A stretch of 64,000 bases of DNA from Phaeodactylum tricornutum CCAP 1055/1 (Eukaryota > Bacillariophyta > Bacillariophyceae > Surirellales > Neidiaceae), in assembly GCF_000150955.2 (NCBI RefSeq), contig NC_011684.1, positions 558,001-622,000 on the forward strand, read 5' to 3'. Numbering within the stretch: position 1 is the stretch's first letter; each line of letters starts with the position of its first letter. The position numbers were made by a program, and so were the translations under genes. Positions 1-10,914 of this stretch are shown here, piece by piece. The notes under the pieces were generated by a model. That model had not been told where the DNA came from. It saw only the letters and a program-made list of their open reading frames with translations, and searched no databases.

Positions 1-531
1 GATCGCTGTTAGGACAGTGAGTGGTAAACGAAGGTGGGCGTTGAGACGAACGACCTGCAATACACCTAAGAGACTTAGGGACTGTAAAACTCAACTCGTT
101 GACGACGCTCCCCACGGGTTAGACAGCGGATACGAGGACCTATGCGTAGAATGCAATTTGGATCAATGAACTTATAAAACAATGAGTGGGTGATTACCTT
201 CTACAAACTAGTCAATCTGTTGTTCAGTCCAGTGAACAATCCCACAAAATGCCATCGAATCTTTGATCTTCCACAGCTGCCATAATCTCAACAGGCAACC
301 TTTCTTTCACATGTATATATACTTTCGGAACTATAAGTTCCTTGCACGATACCTATGGTGAGTATAGGATCTTGTTCAATCCCACCATGTGGTTCGTGGT
401 ACCTCTTTTGTCCCCGCAATCGTATCTCCTATGTTTCGATCGTATTTCACTGTACCTTGGTCTTGTAAACTGACAAGTAAGGACTAAACACATGCGCCTC
501 CGGAAACATAGCAATTGTACAAATGCACCCT
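1..531. other. Left edge, no gene seen
   Basis: I see no convincing coding region on either strand. The stretch lies downstream (on the minus strand) of the copia RNase H region, so it may contain the 3' end and an LTR of that element. I could not define a TG...CA pair or a second copy to prove it. A TATATATAC stretch lies near 314-323 and a TATAAAAC near 173-180. Confidence 0.4.
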
Positions 532-2145
532 TTATTGTGAGTCCACGTGGCCACGAAATAAGGCTGACAATATTACTGTGCGCGCCTCCTTAACTCCATG
601 TGCATAGTTTTGATTCACACTTGCGACATCCATGTTAGGCGAATCATGTCCATGAGACATGTCGCAAGGAGGCATACCGTAACACTCCCCATCAGCCTGC
701 TTGGTGGTCTTGAAAGTCTTCACCTCACAATTTGATGTATCACCTTGCCAGAACAAGAGTGGCTTAAGGACTGGCCATGCCTGTTGAAAACCCCAGTGCT
801 TACTGAGCACATCTGCCACGTTTTCGGCTCCCAAGATTTTCTGGAAATCAACAACTCCTGCTGCAATTGCCTCACAAACGCGATGATAAGACAATGCATT
901 ATGACGCTTGTTTATGGGCGACTGAGGTTCTGTTGAGCTAGTAATCACTGACTGGTTGTCACCAAACAAGATTGTCTTTCCTGTCACTGGTACTCCAAGG
1001 TAACGGAGGGTAGTACGGATGTCCATGATTTGCTCAACTGCAATCCGAGCTGCAACAAACTCAGACCCATAGGTGGCAGTCTCAACAGTAGCCTGACGCT
1101 TTGAGAACCATTCAAAGGGAGTCTTGTTGATAAGATGGAGGACTCCTGTCACAGAACGACCTGTTACCATGTCGTGGTATAGGTTTGCATCAACGTAGCT
1201 TGTTAGAGTGACATGCTTTCCAAGTGCCGTTGGTGCATCATGAGGAAGAAGTTCTTTGACATCCCCGTATACAGAAGTTGCCCAGTTATGACGCTTGTCC
1301 GGTAGTTCTGAGTAGTTGGGCTCATCAGTACGAACCCGAATAGCACCATTCTTCATCTTCTTGACGTAACCGTACATCCGCTTGAGTCGATCAAGATGTC
1401 CTTCACGGGATGCCACTCGAAATCTTGACATACTCATAACAGCAGTGGCTATATCAAATCGACCTAGTGTGATGAGCCATTGCAAGCTCCCAATGAGTGA
1501 CTGGTACTGCTTTATCCCGTCTTCACTGAGTTCCGATGTAGCATCTAGTTCCGGATGGTCTCCTTTCTCTAGTGGGGACACATACATCTTGGGCTGTTCA
1601 CCATACATCCTCTCATACTGCTCCATCATACATGCAATATATTTTTCTTTGGGTGGTATGAAAGAGTGCCGTCCTTGTCTCGCTCAAAAGTACATCCCAA
1701 GTGGTATTCAAGAGGACCAACACTTTTGAGCTTGTACTTGTGTTGCTCCTTGAGTTGATCAATGATATCTCCAGGACTGTGGGCTGCAACGGCGATGTTG
1801 TCAACCCAGACCACAATGTACTTGTATACTCTACCATTGGCTCGTATCCAGACATCCGAGTCGGCCTTACTTGCTGTGAACCCAAGGTCCCGAAGGGTGT
1901 CCGCAAATCTCTCATGCCATCGGAGTCCACTGCTCCTGAGACCATACAGTGCCTTGTTGATAACAAGAATGTGTCCTTCTAGCTCGGCAAATTCCGGACC
2001 AGCTACAACAAAGACCTTTTCTTTGGTCTTGGCTTCCAGGTATGCATTCCCTATGTCTGCTCCCCATAGCTTTAGACTGTTGAGTTCAGCTAGGAATACA
2101 ACAATACGCAAGCTTCGTAGCGAGACAACTCCAGATCCAGTATTT
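532..2145 (-). mobile_element. Fossil Ty1/copia retrotransposon fragment (diatom CoDi-like)
   Basis: The minus-strand translation is the C-terminal half of a copia polyprotein. The reverse transcriptase comes first at the high-coordinate end, with the usual stretches around an ADIGNAYLEA-type segment and YGLRSSGLRWHER. It is followed by the connection region and an RNase H domain with FGDNQSV and KRHNALSYH. This order (RT then RNase H, integrase upstream) is copia rather than gypsy. The gag, protease and integrase parts are absent and at least one break interrupts what remains, so it is a fragment and not active. Both LTRs are unproven. Its 5' side (high coordinates) abuts the elongase gene. 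Age cannot be set without LTR pairs; the readable protein suggests it is not very old. Confidence 0.9.
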
Positions 2146-2214
2146 TTTTGCTTTACTGGTTGGATTCCTGTTTATTCCTGAATTCATCACCATTTATTTC
2201 CTTCCCATAATCAG

Positions 2215-3021
2215 GGATGGGAGTTCACTGATTTTGCTACTGCTTTTACCATCGCTATCGCTTACGTTTTCTTTGTCTTTGTTGGATTGCTCATTATGAG
2301 TATGGGTAGGTGGAAAAATTGCGATTGTCTATTTCTGTTGCGGTACAATATCTGACGAACTCGATTCTTTACTCTCGAAGGAATCCCCGCAATTGACCCG
2401 TACCCGCTCATGTTTGTCTACAACCTTTCCCAGATTATGCTGTGTGCTTACATGACCATTGAAGCCGGTCTTCTTGCTTATCGCAACGACTACACATTTT
2501 GGCCGTGCAATGATTGCGACTTTGAAAATCCGCCTCTCGCCAATCTCCAATGGCTCTTTTACGTTTCCAAAATTTGGGATTTTTGGGACACCATATTTAT
2601 TGTTCTCGGGAAGAAATGGCGTCAACTTTCCTTCCTGCACGTCTACCACCATACCACCGTCTTTCTTTTCTGCTGGTTGAATACACATTTAAACTTCGAC
2701 GGTGATATCTTTCTTACCATTTTCTTGAACACTTTCGTCCACACTGTGATGTACACGTACTACTTCATTTGCATGCACACCAAGATCCCCGAGACCGGCA
2801 AATCCTTGCCCATTTGGTGGAAGTCTAGTTTGACCAGCATGCAGTTGGTGCAATTCATCACGATGATGACGCATGCTATCATGGTCTTGCATAAAGGCTG
2901 TGCTGCTCCCCATAGCCGGGTGGGGATATCATACTTGGTTTACATTTTTTCGCTCTTTGTTTTGTTCGCCCAGTTCTTTGTCAGCTCGTACCTCAAGCCG
3001 AAGAAGAAAAAGACGGCATGA
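2215..3021 (+). CDS. ELO-family PUFA elongase (delta-6 type), 5' end missing
   Basis: This is a fatty-acid elongase condensing enzyme (3-ketoacyl-CoA synthase of the ELO family), an ER membrane protein that adds two carbons to C18 polyunsaturated acyl-CoA in the delta-6 subgroup. Exons are 2215-2305 and 2381-3021, with an intron at 2306-2380 (GT...AG, 75 nt, phase 1). The joined protein reads from GWEFTDFATAF through IMSMG|IPAIDPYPL. It carries the HVYHHTT histidine box, the WDFWDTIFIVLGK segment, several membrane helices and a lysine-rich KKKKTA tail typical of ER retention. From memory it is very close to the Phaeodactylum delta-6 elongase. That protein begins about 35 residues earlier, and I cannot find those residues here: an in-frame stop lies at 2179-2181 and copia sequence follows upstream. 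The exon may start at the acceptor-like AG at 2213-2214 and have lost its first exon to the insertion. Confidence 0.8.
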
Positions 3022-4270
3022 GCGAAACGTAGGCTTTAAAATAAGTACGCCAACGTTAAGATTGCGAGGACGTTTGGTTTGGCATTAGCGGATGTTGCCG
3101 AAGCCTTCAGCGTTTTCGTGAGGCGCGAGGAAAAAATCACAAACGTGAACTACTATTCTCACTTTTTGATAGATTCAATAGTTGCTTTCCACAACAAGAT
3201 TGGTTGTTGCATTGGTTGACGGGAAGCATTTTCTTACATTACTGCTAGGTGAATTCACTTACTGAAAGCTCGTTATGTCACTTCTCGTATCGTTGACTGT
3301 GAGTATAATTTTGATATGCCCAGGTTTGTCGTAGTAGACCGTCACTACAGAACCAAGCGATGTGCGGCACAACGTGTCCGCTGACCTGCAAAATTTTATT
3401 GACGCGAGAGTTCTTGATAGTTGTTCTTGATTTTGACTGTGAAATATAGGAAATTCACTATTCCAGTCAAAACCAAGATCTCTTACAAATTACCTCTTAC
3501 ATAAAAAAATCGAGAATCGTTTCCTATTTACAGTTAGGTGTTTGCATTTGTTGGTCGCATCTGAAATACTTGTCGACATTCCCCTCTCTTCCTATTGACA
3601 CGGAGCAGAATCAGCTCCAATAGATTGTATTACCTGTACACCAGAAAATTTGACCACTTTCTGTCCCGATCTTCGCCCCGAATGGGAAACAACGACCAAA
3701 ACCATTGGGGGCATTACATCTTGCTGAAAGGAAAAGCGGAAAAATTGTACCCACGTAGATTAGAGCGTATAGCGTGCAAAGGGAATCACTACGGTGTTTC
3801 AACACACCCAGAGCCAGGGTCTCGGTCGCTCTACGTTGTCGTAGTATGCTGACCGTTCCTTCCGTCGAAAAGAGACCTGGCATGGCGGTGTAAGAAATTG
3901 TGACTGATACTGCGAAAATCTTCACTCGCTGTCAGAGGGCAACGTGCGTGGCAAAGAGATGCCTGAGACTGTTTTCGAAGACGTTAAAATATGTCTGGTA
4001 TACGGACTTTTCTTTCTATTGAAACAAAGAAACCCTATTGGAAGCCATCCCCTTGAGAACAGCTACCGTTTAGATTAAATGCATAAACACGTCGGTAGGG
4101 CTACGAAACGATATTCGGTTCTCGATTTCACAATCTGCAAAGTGTTTCCTAAAAATACCAGTATTGTGATTAAAGTGTCTACTTGGACACATCACTCGTA
4201 ACTTATCCACATTGTAGAGGAGATGGTATCGTGGGGTGCATCTTGTAGCTTGTATGCCATTGATTGTACC
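3022..4270. other. Intergenic, no supported gene
   Basis: Overlapping ORFs of about 85-104 codons exist at 3595-3925 on both strands, but none shows a domain, signal or clear codon bias. Copies of the recurring motif occur at 3293-3303 (TTGACTGTGAG), 3433-3443 (TTGACTGTGAA) and 3527-3536 (TTTACAGTTA). The stretch holds the 3' sides of the elongase and of the minus-strand lumen protein gene. Confidence 0.4.
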
Positions 4271-4891
4271 CTATACCGGTTCCTCTCTCAGCGGAACCTT
4301 GATGGCTTCTTCCGCGAGGGCAACAAAGTCGGCGAGGGCTACTACGGCCGCGGAATACGCGGCCAAGAACTCTCCATCCGACAGCTTTCTTCCCCTTAAA
4401 GCCACACTAGCGGTACCGTCCATTTTCTCGATCGAGGTGATAAAGGCCTTATACTTGGTTTGGAGCCCTTCGGCGTCCGGTCCGTCTTCGCCGCCCCGAA
4501 CTAGCGTAGAAGCCGCCTTGCGAACGTCCGAAAACGGTGCGGCTCGCAGTGAATCCTTAATTGCCGCATAATCCGATAGCAGTACGTAGTCTTCCATGGC
4601 GACCAATTTCTTTTGGCAAATCTTGACCTTGCGCAAAGCGGCCGACGAAGCAACTTTGTTGGTAATGTCCGCAGAGGCGGCCGTGGGAATCAGCAAGGAT
4701 CCAGCGACAACAAATTGGGAGAGAAATTCTTTGCGGGATGTTGCATGAATTTCCGTGGAAGAGGTTGTGCAACGCTGCTTAGTTTCAATTGCCCCCAATG
4801 TAAACGTGCTCGTGAAGATTGTCCGAGCCGAGAGCACTAACAGCGCAAGGAGAATTCGACGCTGACCCATCCGTTTCGTTCTTTTCTGCAT
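4271..4891 (-). CDS. Probable thylakoid-lumen protein, PsbQ/Psb31-like
   Basis: 206 residues. The N-terminus is layered. A basic start and hydrophobic stretch (residues 11-33) act as an ER-type signal, followed by a transit region rich in Ser/Thr. A second signal with a Tat-like SRKEFL (52-57) precedes a hydrophobic segment ending in ASAD (72-75), a lumenal cleavage site. The mature part, about 130 residues, is all-alpha in composition and helix-rich (KVKICQKKL..., LVALAEEAI). It would fit a four-helix bundle such as the photosystem II extrinsic proteins PsbQ' or Psb31 of diatoms. The lumen location is well supported by the sequence; the family name is an inference from size and helix pattern. 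The start may be Met1 or Met8, and both keep the signal. Confidence 0.6.
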   Translation of the reverse strand: MQKRTKRMGQRRILLALLVLSARTIFTSTFTLGAIETKQRCTTSSTEIHATSRKEFLSQFVVAGSLLIPTAASADITNKVASSAALRKVKICQKKLVAMEDYVLLSDYAAIKDSLRAAPFSDVRKAASTLVRGGEDGPDAEGLQTKYKAFITSIEKMDGTASVALRGRKLSDGEFLAAYSAAVVALADFVALAEEAIKVPLREEPV

Positions 4892-5409
4892 AAAGAAAAG
4901 GAACGGTTGGCAGTTGCAATACGGGGCGAATTTTGATATACCTTCGAGGTCTGACTACCTGGAATACTATGGAACTGTGGCACTGTTTGCCATGACGCCT
5001 CCGCCCATGGTGAAATGATTTCATCGTGTCTGCGTTGTTCGACAAGGTGTGGTTGTTTTGCAATGGGGTCAAAACAGGGTCGACCTGAACACGTACGTGC
5101 CAGTCGTTAATCAAAATTGGGTCACGAAGTCGGAGTGTTTTCACTGTGACATCACAGCTTCCACAATCTGGCTATTGTACTCTTTGGCAGGAACGATGTT
5201 TCGGTCCATTGTCAACCTACCAAACGAATCCGCGAAGACGATCGAAACCATCACAACGATTGGGACCTTCCGAGATAGGTAGTGGAAAGCACGATGGCAC
5301 GGATGATTCATCGGTAGCATCAATACCACAATTTTTGCACATTTTCTTGTAAGAGTCGTGACGATCTCGATCTCGGCGATTCTTGTATTGCCAAGAAGCG
5401 CACCTTATA
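4892..5409. other. Divergent intergenic region
   Basis: This is the shared upstream region of the minus-strand lumen protein (starts at 4891) and the plus-strand TLC protein (starts at 5410). I see only short overlapping ORFs without features and no repeat or RNA gene. Confidence 0.5.
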
Positions 5410-6081
5410 ATGTCCAATCCACTATTCCTCGGGTTGTACAAATTCTGGAGCGTCTACAACGGTGACACAAGCTTTCTCCCGCTCTATTTACCTTTGCTCT
5501 TCTGGGTCGTCTCCTATACGTACTGCCGTTTCGTGCGAAGAGAGTTCCACAAATGGACTCTTCTGCACAGTTTTCACAATTTCGGGGCGATTGTGTTGGG
5601 TTTAATTTCTCTCTACTACGACAACGATGCCGTCTTCAGCGAACGCCTTTCGATCCTGTGGTCCATGGCTTACTTTTTGGTAGATATTGTGGACTGTATC
5701 GTCAGAGGCGACGTCGCGTACACCGTGCACGCCACCTTTTGTTTGCTATTGGGAGTGGCGAACTATACGACCCCCGTCTGTCGCGAGTTGCGCATGAATT
5801 CCAAAGCCGCCTTGCTCGAATGCAGTACGCCCTTTCTATACGTCGCCAAAACTACCCGGCATCCGGCTCACTTTATTCTCTTTGCCTTGGCCTTTACGCT
5901 CTGTCGAATTGTGTGGGTGCCCGTTCTTAGTTTGCAGCTCAAGCAAGCTGGGCGGGGTTATACCGATTACCTGCAACTCGCCTTGTGCGGCTTTTACTGT
6001 TTGAATCTGTTTTGGTACGCCAAGATCCTTCGCATTCTCTACGACGGTGCCACTGGCAAGATCGATAAGAAAGAGGTGTAA
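5410..6081 (+). CDS. TLC-domain (TRAM/LAG1/CLN8) multi-pass membrane protein
   Basis: 223 residues with about six to seven hydrophobic helices. The pattern KWTLLHSFHNFGAIVLGL, followed by a helix with YFLVDIVDCI and a conserved HATFCLLLG, resembles the TLC domain. Members of that family are ER or plasma-membrane proteins involved in lipid handling or ceramide synthesis. It lacks the HOX-like segment and the length of true ceramide synthases, so it fits the TMEM56/TLCD group better. The C-terminus is KKEV, a dilysine (KKxx) ER-retrieval signal, which supports residence in the ER. I chose the ATG at 5410; the open frame extends a few codons upstream without another ATG. Function is not known. 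Confidence 0.7.
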   Translation: MSNPLFLGLYKFWSVYNGDTSFLPLYLPLLFWVVSYTYCRFVRREFHKWTLLHSFHNFGAIVLGLISLYYDNDAVFSERLSILWSMAYFLVDIVDCIVRGDVAYTVHATFCLLLGVANYTTPVCRELRMNSKAALLECSTPFLYVAKTTRHPAHFILFALAFTLCRIVWVPVLSLQLKQAGRGYTDYLQLALCGFYCLNLFWYAKILRILYDGATGKIDKKEV

Positions 6082-6216
6082 ATATGGTCGGAAAAAGGGT
6101 CTTGCGCGCTGTACCGGACCTCTGGCGCTACCAAAACAATTCAGTGAAGCAAGTACTGTCGATGAAAATTCATTAGTAAACTACGTGTTAATATGTAAAC
6201 GGCATTGTCTAGCCCT

Positions 6217-7922
6217 CTAAACAATCTGGATAGGGATTGCTTCGTAAATGGCCTTCTGGGGCGTCGTATCTCCAGTACGTCCGCAGCCAGCAGCGCTGCA
6301 AACGCCGGAACCTTGGCAACATCCGCAGCAAGCCTGTTCAACCGTCAAGGTGCCGTTCTTGCGATCCTCAAGGGTTGCGTTACAGCAGCAACAACATTCA
6401 CAATCACCAGCCAACTTCCATTCCTTGCTTGCCGTTTTCTTGTCGTCGTCACAGCAGCAATCCTCATTGTCGCCGTCGCAGTTGCAGCCCGCGTCTCCAT
6501 TGGCCCCACAGCACGACGCACAGGACGGGGCACAAACTCCGGTTCCTTGGCAGCATCCACAGCAAGCCTGTTCGGCGGTGAGCGATCCGTTCTTGGCGTC
6601 ATCCGTGGTGGCGCTGCAGCAGCAACAGGCACAGACGTGGACGGGTTTGGGGGCAAAGGCGACGACCCCAAACAAGATCACGGAAAGGCAGACGCAGAGT
6701 GGCAGAACATACTGGGGTGCCGTCCAGAGTGCAGTCATGAGGAGCATCAATGTGGAGATACGCAGTAGGAACATCACGTGTAGGAGGCGACGAAAAGTTG
6801 CGGCGTGGCGGCCAAACTTCATGAGCGAAAACCAAGGCAAAGGCGGAACGCTGCCAATTTCTTCACCAATCCTTTCTTCCACCAAGTTTTTGAGAGCCGG
6901 GGTGCTGTAAATGGCTTTGAGGATATTAATCTTGAGGCGACGGTGTTCCTTGCGTTCTTTACGCTTGCGCAGGAAGGCTACAATCACGGTGAAAATAACA
7001 AAGGCGTACATGACCGAAAAATTGGTCACGAGACTCATATCGTACTGGCTGCGTTGCACACGAGCCGTGTACTGAGCGACCCGCGCCGACTGCAAGTTTT
7101 CCAGAGCCACACCGCAATTGTGCGTAACCGCGGCATGTTCAAAGGCCGTTTGCAGGCATCGGTTGCGTTGCGGGGATCCAAAGGGGAGTAGAGCCAAACG
7201 GTGTTGGTGGAGATGTTCGGGAGCTACTTCGGTCAAACGACGTGCCATGCGACGTTTTTCCGCCGTCGCGGTCTGGTCTTCCATGACGGCTTGTCCGTGC
7301 TGGACCATTTGCTGTGTGACAGCCTCGACATCGTCGGGGTGAGTGGAAGCGGCGAGTTGCGAAATCACCGTTTGCGCGGCGTTGTCTTCGGGCTCCACTT
7401 CGTGCATCACCACGACCCAAGAACCCGAGGGCTGAGGAGGCATGACGAGTACCGAGTCCATCAAACTATCCATGAAAAGCCCAAAATCCTTCAAGGGATC
7501 CGCGGGCAGGAGCATATCGGCTAACGAAGGCACCGACTGACGAGCATCGCAGAGCTCGTGCACGTCCGAGTCGCACCAAAGAGCCACATCCTGAAAGGCC
7601 TCCATCTCGACACGAGACATGGATGTGTACTGGGAACCAACTACACAGAATGAAGAGAGTAGGAAAGGTTAGGTGACGACAACACTCTAGACGAAGAAAG
7701 ACCATCGAATTCGGTAACACAGACTTCCGCAGCGATCCCGAATCCACCAAATCAGCGAAGCGTAGAAAGACGATTTCGCCTTTCCCATTGAAATCCTTTT
7801 TCTCTACCGTGTGCCGTATCGTAGCGTTTTCGAAGCACCACCGTGTTTGACTTACTTTGAAAGTTTGCGGAGGAAGAAGCCGTCATGATCCAAAGGCAAT
7901 AAGAAGCAAACGTGATCTTCAT
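6217..7922 (-). CDS. Secretory membrane protein with GLG1-like cysteines and two Cys-rich modules
   Basis: Two exons. Exon 1 (7856-7922) encodes a 22-residue signal peptide beginning MKITFASYCLWIM. The intron is 7641-7855 (GTAAGT...TAG, phase 1). Exon 2 (6217-7640) brings the total to about 496 residues. The lumenal part has DVALWCDSDVHELC and later RNRCLQTAFEHAAVTHNCGVAL. This is spaced like the Cys-rich GLG1 repeat (CxxD...C...CL......C..AL), here with a long insertion. Hydrophobic helices follow (MYAFVIFTVIVAFL, then a pair around LHVMFLLRISTLMLLM and VLPLCVCLSVILFGVVAF). The tail carries two similar cysteine modules, each ending EQACCGCCQGxGVC, separated by an Asp/Asn/Cys-rich linker. Metal binding is plausible from the clustered cysteines but is inference. 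I know no named family for the whole. An unspliced start at Met 7620 would lose the signal peptide. Confidence 0.7.
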
Positions 7923-8484
7923 CGATGATTCGAAATTTGTTGTTTCTGTTGTTCTCCGCCGCTGGGTGTGGTCAATCTTCCGCGCTGGGCTAGATGGAAT
8001 TGGACCTCGTTACCCAGGGCTGCGTGATCAAATTCCCTGTACAACCTAGTACCATTCCTACACAGGATTGGCATCCTGCCGTGACACCTCGCTTGTCGTA
8101 TCGTGAACACTGGAACTGTAGAATTCACAGTCACAGCCCAACATTCGTAAGCTAAAAATTCCGACGGGGACCAAAACACTCTGTATTTGTTGGAAGCAGC
8201 CACGCAAACAAATAAGCATGGGAAAACCGCAACCCTTCGGTCGTGATAGTGGTGTGGGTACGTCTTCGCATTTCCCGGATTTCGTGTTCGAAACGGCAGA
8301 GAATTCTCGGTGATAGAGGGAATGCGATCGATTGCCTCGCGTCGCGGCACCAGAATGCGTTTTCCGACGAAAGTATGCCTATAAAAACGCGGTATGGAAG
8401 TCGAACGAGATCTTTCCACGAACACTAACGGATCACAACTCGGTTCAACCCACTTTGTTCATTGGATCAATTCTGCCCTCCACG
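7923..8484. other. Divergent promoter region
   Basis: It lies between the Cys-module gene (minus) and the phosphate carrier gene (plus). Tandem motif copies TTCACAGTCACAG occur at 8125-8137, and a TATAAAAAC sits at 8380-8388, about 100 bp before the carrier ATG. The ORFs here overlap and look non-coding. Confidence 0.45.
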
Positions 8485-9649
8485 ATGACGACTACGACGA
8501 AACCCGAAACAATCAAAACATGGAACGCCCGCTGGTCCCATCCCATTCCGCACGACAATCTTTACTACGGAAAATGCATCGTGGGCGGAATCCTGTCCTG
8601 TGGTATTACACATACCGCAATTGTACCCCTTGATGGTACGTGTACTTCGAGACTTACCGTCACTGTCAGACCGTGCATGCTGACAAATCCGAAATCCTCA
8701 CGTAATTATTCAACACTATTGTTGTTGGTAACTTTTGTTGACCGAAAGTGGTCAAGTGCAACATGCAAGTCAACCCACAAAAGTATCCTCAGTTAATTTT
8801 TGGGATTCGTACCGTTCTAGCGGAGGAAGGCGCCGTTGGATTGCTCAAGGGTTGGGCGCCAACCGCGATTGGGTATTCCTTACAAGGAGCTGGTACGTGG
8901 TCGTCGTCAAAGCTTCTTTCCGCAGACATTTTCTATAGTCGGCTCATGCCCATGGTCTGCTTTCTGAGATAGGTAAATTCGGGCTTTACGAAGTTTTCAA
9001 GGACGTGTATAGTACAGCGCTAGGAGAAGAGAAGTCGTTCCAGTGGCGTGGGCTCGTGTACGCGGCTGCTTCGGGTAGCGCCGAGTTCTTCGCCGATCTC
9101 ATGTTGTGTCCTTGGGAAATGGTCAAGGTGAAGGTCCAAACTAGCCCTCCGGGGACGTTTCCAACTGCGTTTGGCCCGGCACTCGCCAAGATGCGTCTGG
9201 ATGCGGCCGAAACACGCTTCCCTTACGGATCACTCGTTCCTTTATGGGGTCGTCAAATCCCCTATACAGTTGCCAAGTTTTTCTTTTTTGAAAAAGTTGT
9301 GGAAGGCTTCTACACCCACGTCTTTACCAAACCAAAGGACACGTACGATAAGCCGACGCAGCTGGGCATCACGTTTGCGAGTGGCTACATTGCCGGTATT
9401 ATTTGTGCAATTGTGTCCCATCCAGCCGACAATCTTGTCAGTCTCATGGGAAAATCCGACAACAAAGGCAAGAGTGTGGGTAAAATTGCGTCCGAGGTTG
9501 GTCTACGGGATTTGGCCATGAAAGGGCTGGCACCGCGAATTCTCATGATTGGCACACTAACAGGCTTGCAATGGTGGATATACGACAGCTTCAAGACAGT
9601 CATGGGAATGGGCACTACGGGTGGTGCGGCAGCGCAACCCCCCAAATAG
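8485..9649 (+). CDS. Mitochondrial phosphate carrier (SLC25A3/MIR1 type)
   Basis: An inner mitochondrial membrane carrier that imports inorganic phosphate with protons for ATP synthesis. Exons are 8485-8635, 8749-8892 and 8973-9649, with introns of 113 and 80 nt (GT-AG); the product is 323 residues. All three mitochondrial-carrier repeats are visible. The first has PLDVVKCNMQ across the first splice junction, the second PWEMVKVKVQ, and the third the degenerate PADNLVSLM. Phosphate-carrier hallmarks include the start YYGKCIVGGILSCGITH, KGWAPTAIGYSLQGAGKFGLYE across the second junction, and GRQIPYTVAKF. Length and spacing fit the family, and there is no long cleavable presequence, as in yeast MIR1-like carriers. 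Splice sites were chosen because they restore these motifs exactly. Confidence 0.95.
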
Positions 9650-10019
9650 AGTGATTTGGGACCCTGTGGGTTACGTTACTCATTGTTTCTTGGATGCGCA
9701 ATGACATGCTTGATTGTTTTTAGTATACGGTTGATCCAAATCTTGTGGTGGTGTACAGTCCTCAACCACCATTGGGTCTGTTGACTGAGTGTGCATCCAC
9801 AGTCAGGACGCTCCACGTTCTATCGAAATTGAAACTATCCTGATATTGGAAACCAGTGGCTTTTCGGAATTAGTCAAATAGGCAACAGCGGAGCCAAGTT
9901 TTTCTTGACACGGAGAGTTTGGAATTGCGAAAACCCGTCTGTCAGTCATACAGATATCGGACAGATAGGTAGTCATTGACGATCCATAATCTCCATTTCT
10001 CTGGATAAGGGCCTTTAAC
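9650..10019. other. Short intergenic region, nothing further seen
   Basis: Between the carrier stop and the lactonase start. It includes CAACCACCA direct repeats near 9745-9775; no gene or RNA is recognised. Confidence 0.4.
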
Positions 10020-10914
10020 ATGATAGCCTGTTCCACCAATATCAGGAACTTACAGTTACTTTTGTGCTTGACATGGACGACGCTCTGCCACGGATTCGTT
10101 CCGTCGCCGATCCCGCGAAGCGAGGCGTTTCTACAACTTTTGGCGCATAAAACACCGGTAGTCTTGAGCTCCAACGTAGAGATTCTGCCCGACGCGTCTG
10201 CCGTGGGGGCGCGTATCCGGGCAATCGTGGAGGACGCGGCGGAGCAAGCTCTCGCAGAAAAGGGATCGTTCGCTCTGGCGATCCCGGGAGGTAGCATTCT
10301 CCAAATGTTGGTTGGCAGCGGGGGGGGACTGGACGGAGAAAACCACGGTCGTGTACGTGAATCACAAGTGCGTACCCGTGACAGATAGCGCATTGGCGAC
10401 GCACGCTAAAGCGTGCAAGCTTTTTCTAGACGATTGGAAAGGCTGTGCTACGATTGTAATGGACGGAACGGAAGACGGTCCTGCCGAGGCCGTGTCCTAC
10501 GAATCCAAAATACGGGCTCTGTCGCCAGAAATTCTTCCGGTTGTGGACGGCTTGCCCGTGTTTGATTTAGCCTTGATTGGCGTCGGCGACGACGGCCACA
10601 TTGGATCGCTCTACCCGGGACGTGAGGAAGCCTTGGTTGGCTGCGACGGCTCGTGGGTGCTGTCCGTTGGCATGAAACAGCCTCCGAGCATAACGCTTTC
10701 GCTCCCCGTGATGAAGGCAGCCAAGCAAGTTGTGGTTGCCGCGTGCGGAGTTTCGGACAAGTATCCGCAAGGCAAGTCGGATGGCATGCGGCGAGCAATA
10801 GCGGACGAGAACGAGACTATCTCCACCTTCCCGGCGGTCGGTTTACGGGATGTGGCAACCTGGGTGCTCGACCAAGCCGCCGCGTCGAAACTCGGCGTGA
10901 GCTATGGATCTTAA
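10020..10914 (+). CDS. 6-phosphogluconolactonase, plastid-type, frame broken at a G8 run
   Basis: Hydrolyses 6-phosphogluconolactone in the oxidative pentose phosphate pathway. The N-terminus (MIACSTNIRNLQLLLCLTW..., then CHGFVPSPIPR) looks like a diatom signal peptide followed by a transit peptide led by Phe, implying the plastid. The nucleotide-sugar-isomerase fold motif ALAIPGGSILQML follows, and the active-site GDDGHIGSLYPG lies further on. The reading frame changes at eight G (10320-10327): the N-terminal part runs in one frame, and the part from GGDWTEKTTVVY to the stop at 10914 in another. Seven Gs would make one continuous protein of about 297 residues. A homopolymer sequencing or assembly error is the simplest explanation; a true mutation or allele is the alternative. 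The usual DERxVP segment reads NHKCVP here. Confidence 0.85.

Noticed and set aside
3595-3925. ORFs of 85 and 104 codons on opposite strands
   Set aside because: They overlap each other, show no recognisable protein features and have no supporting context.
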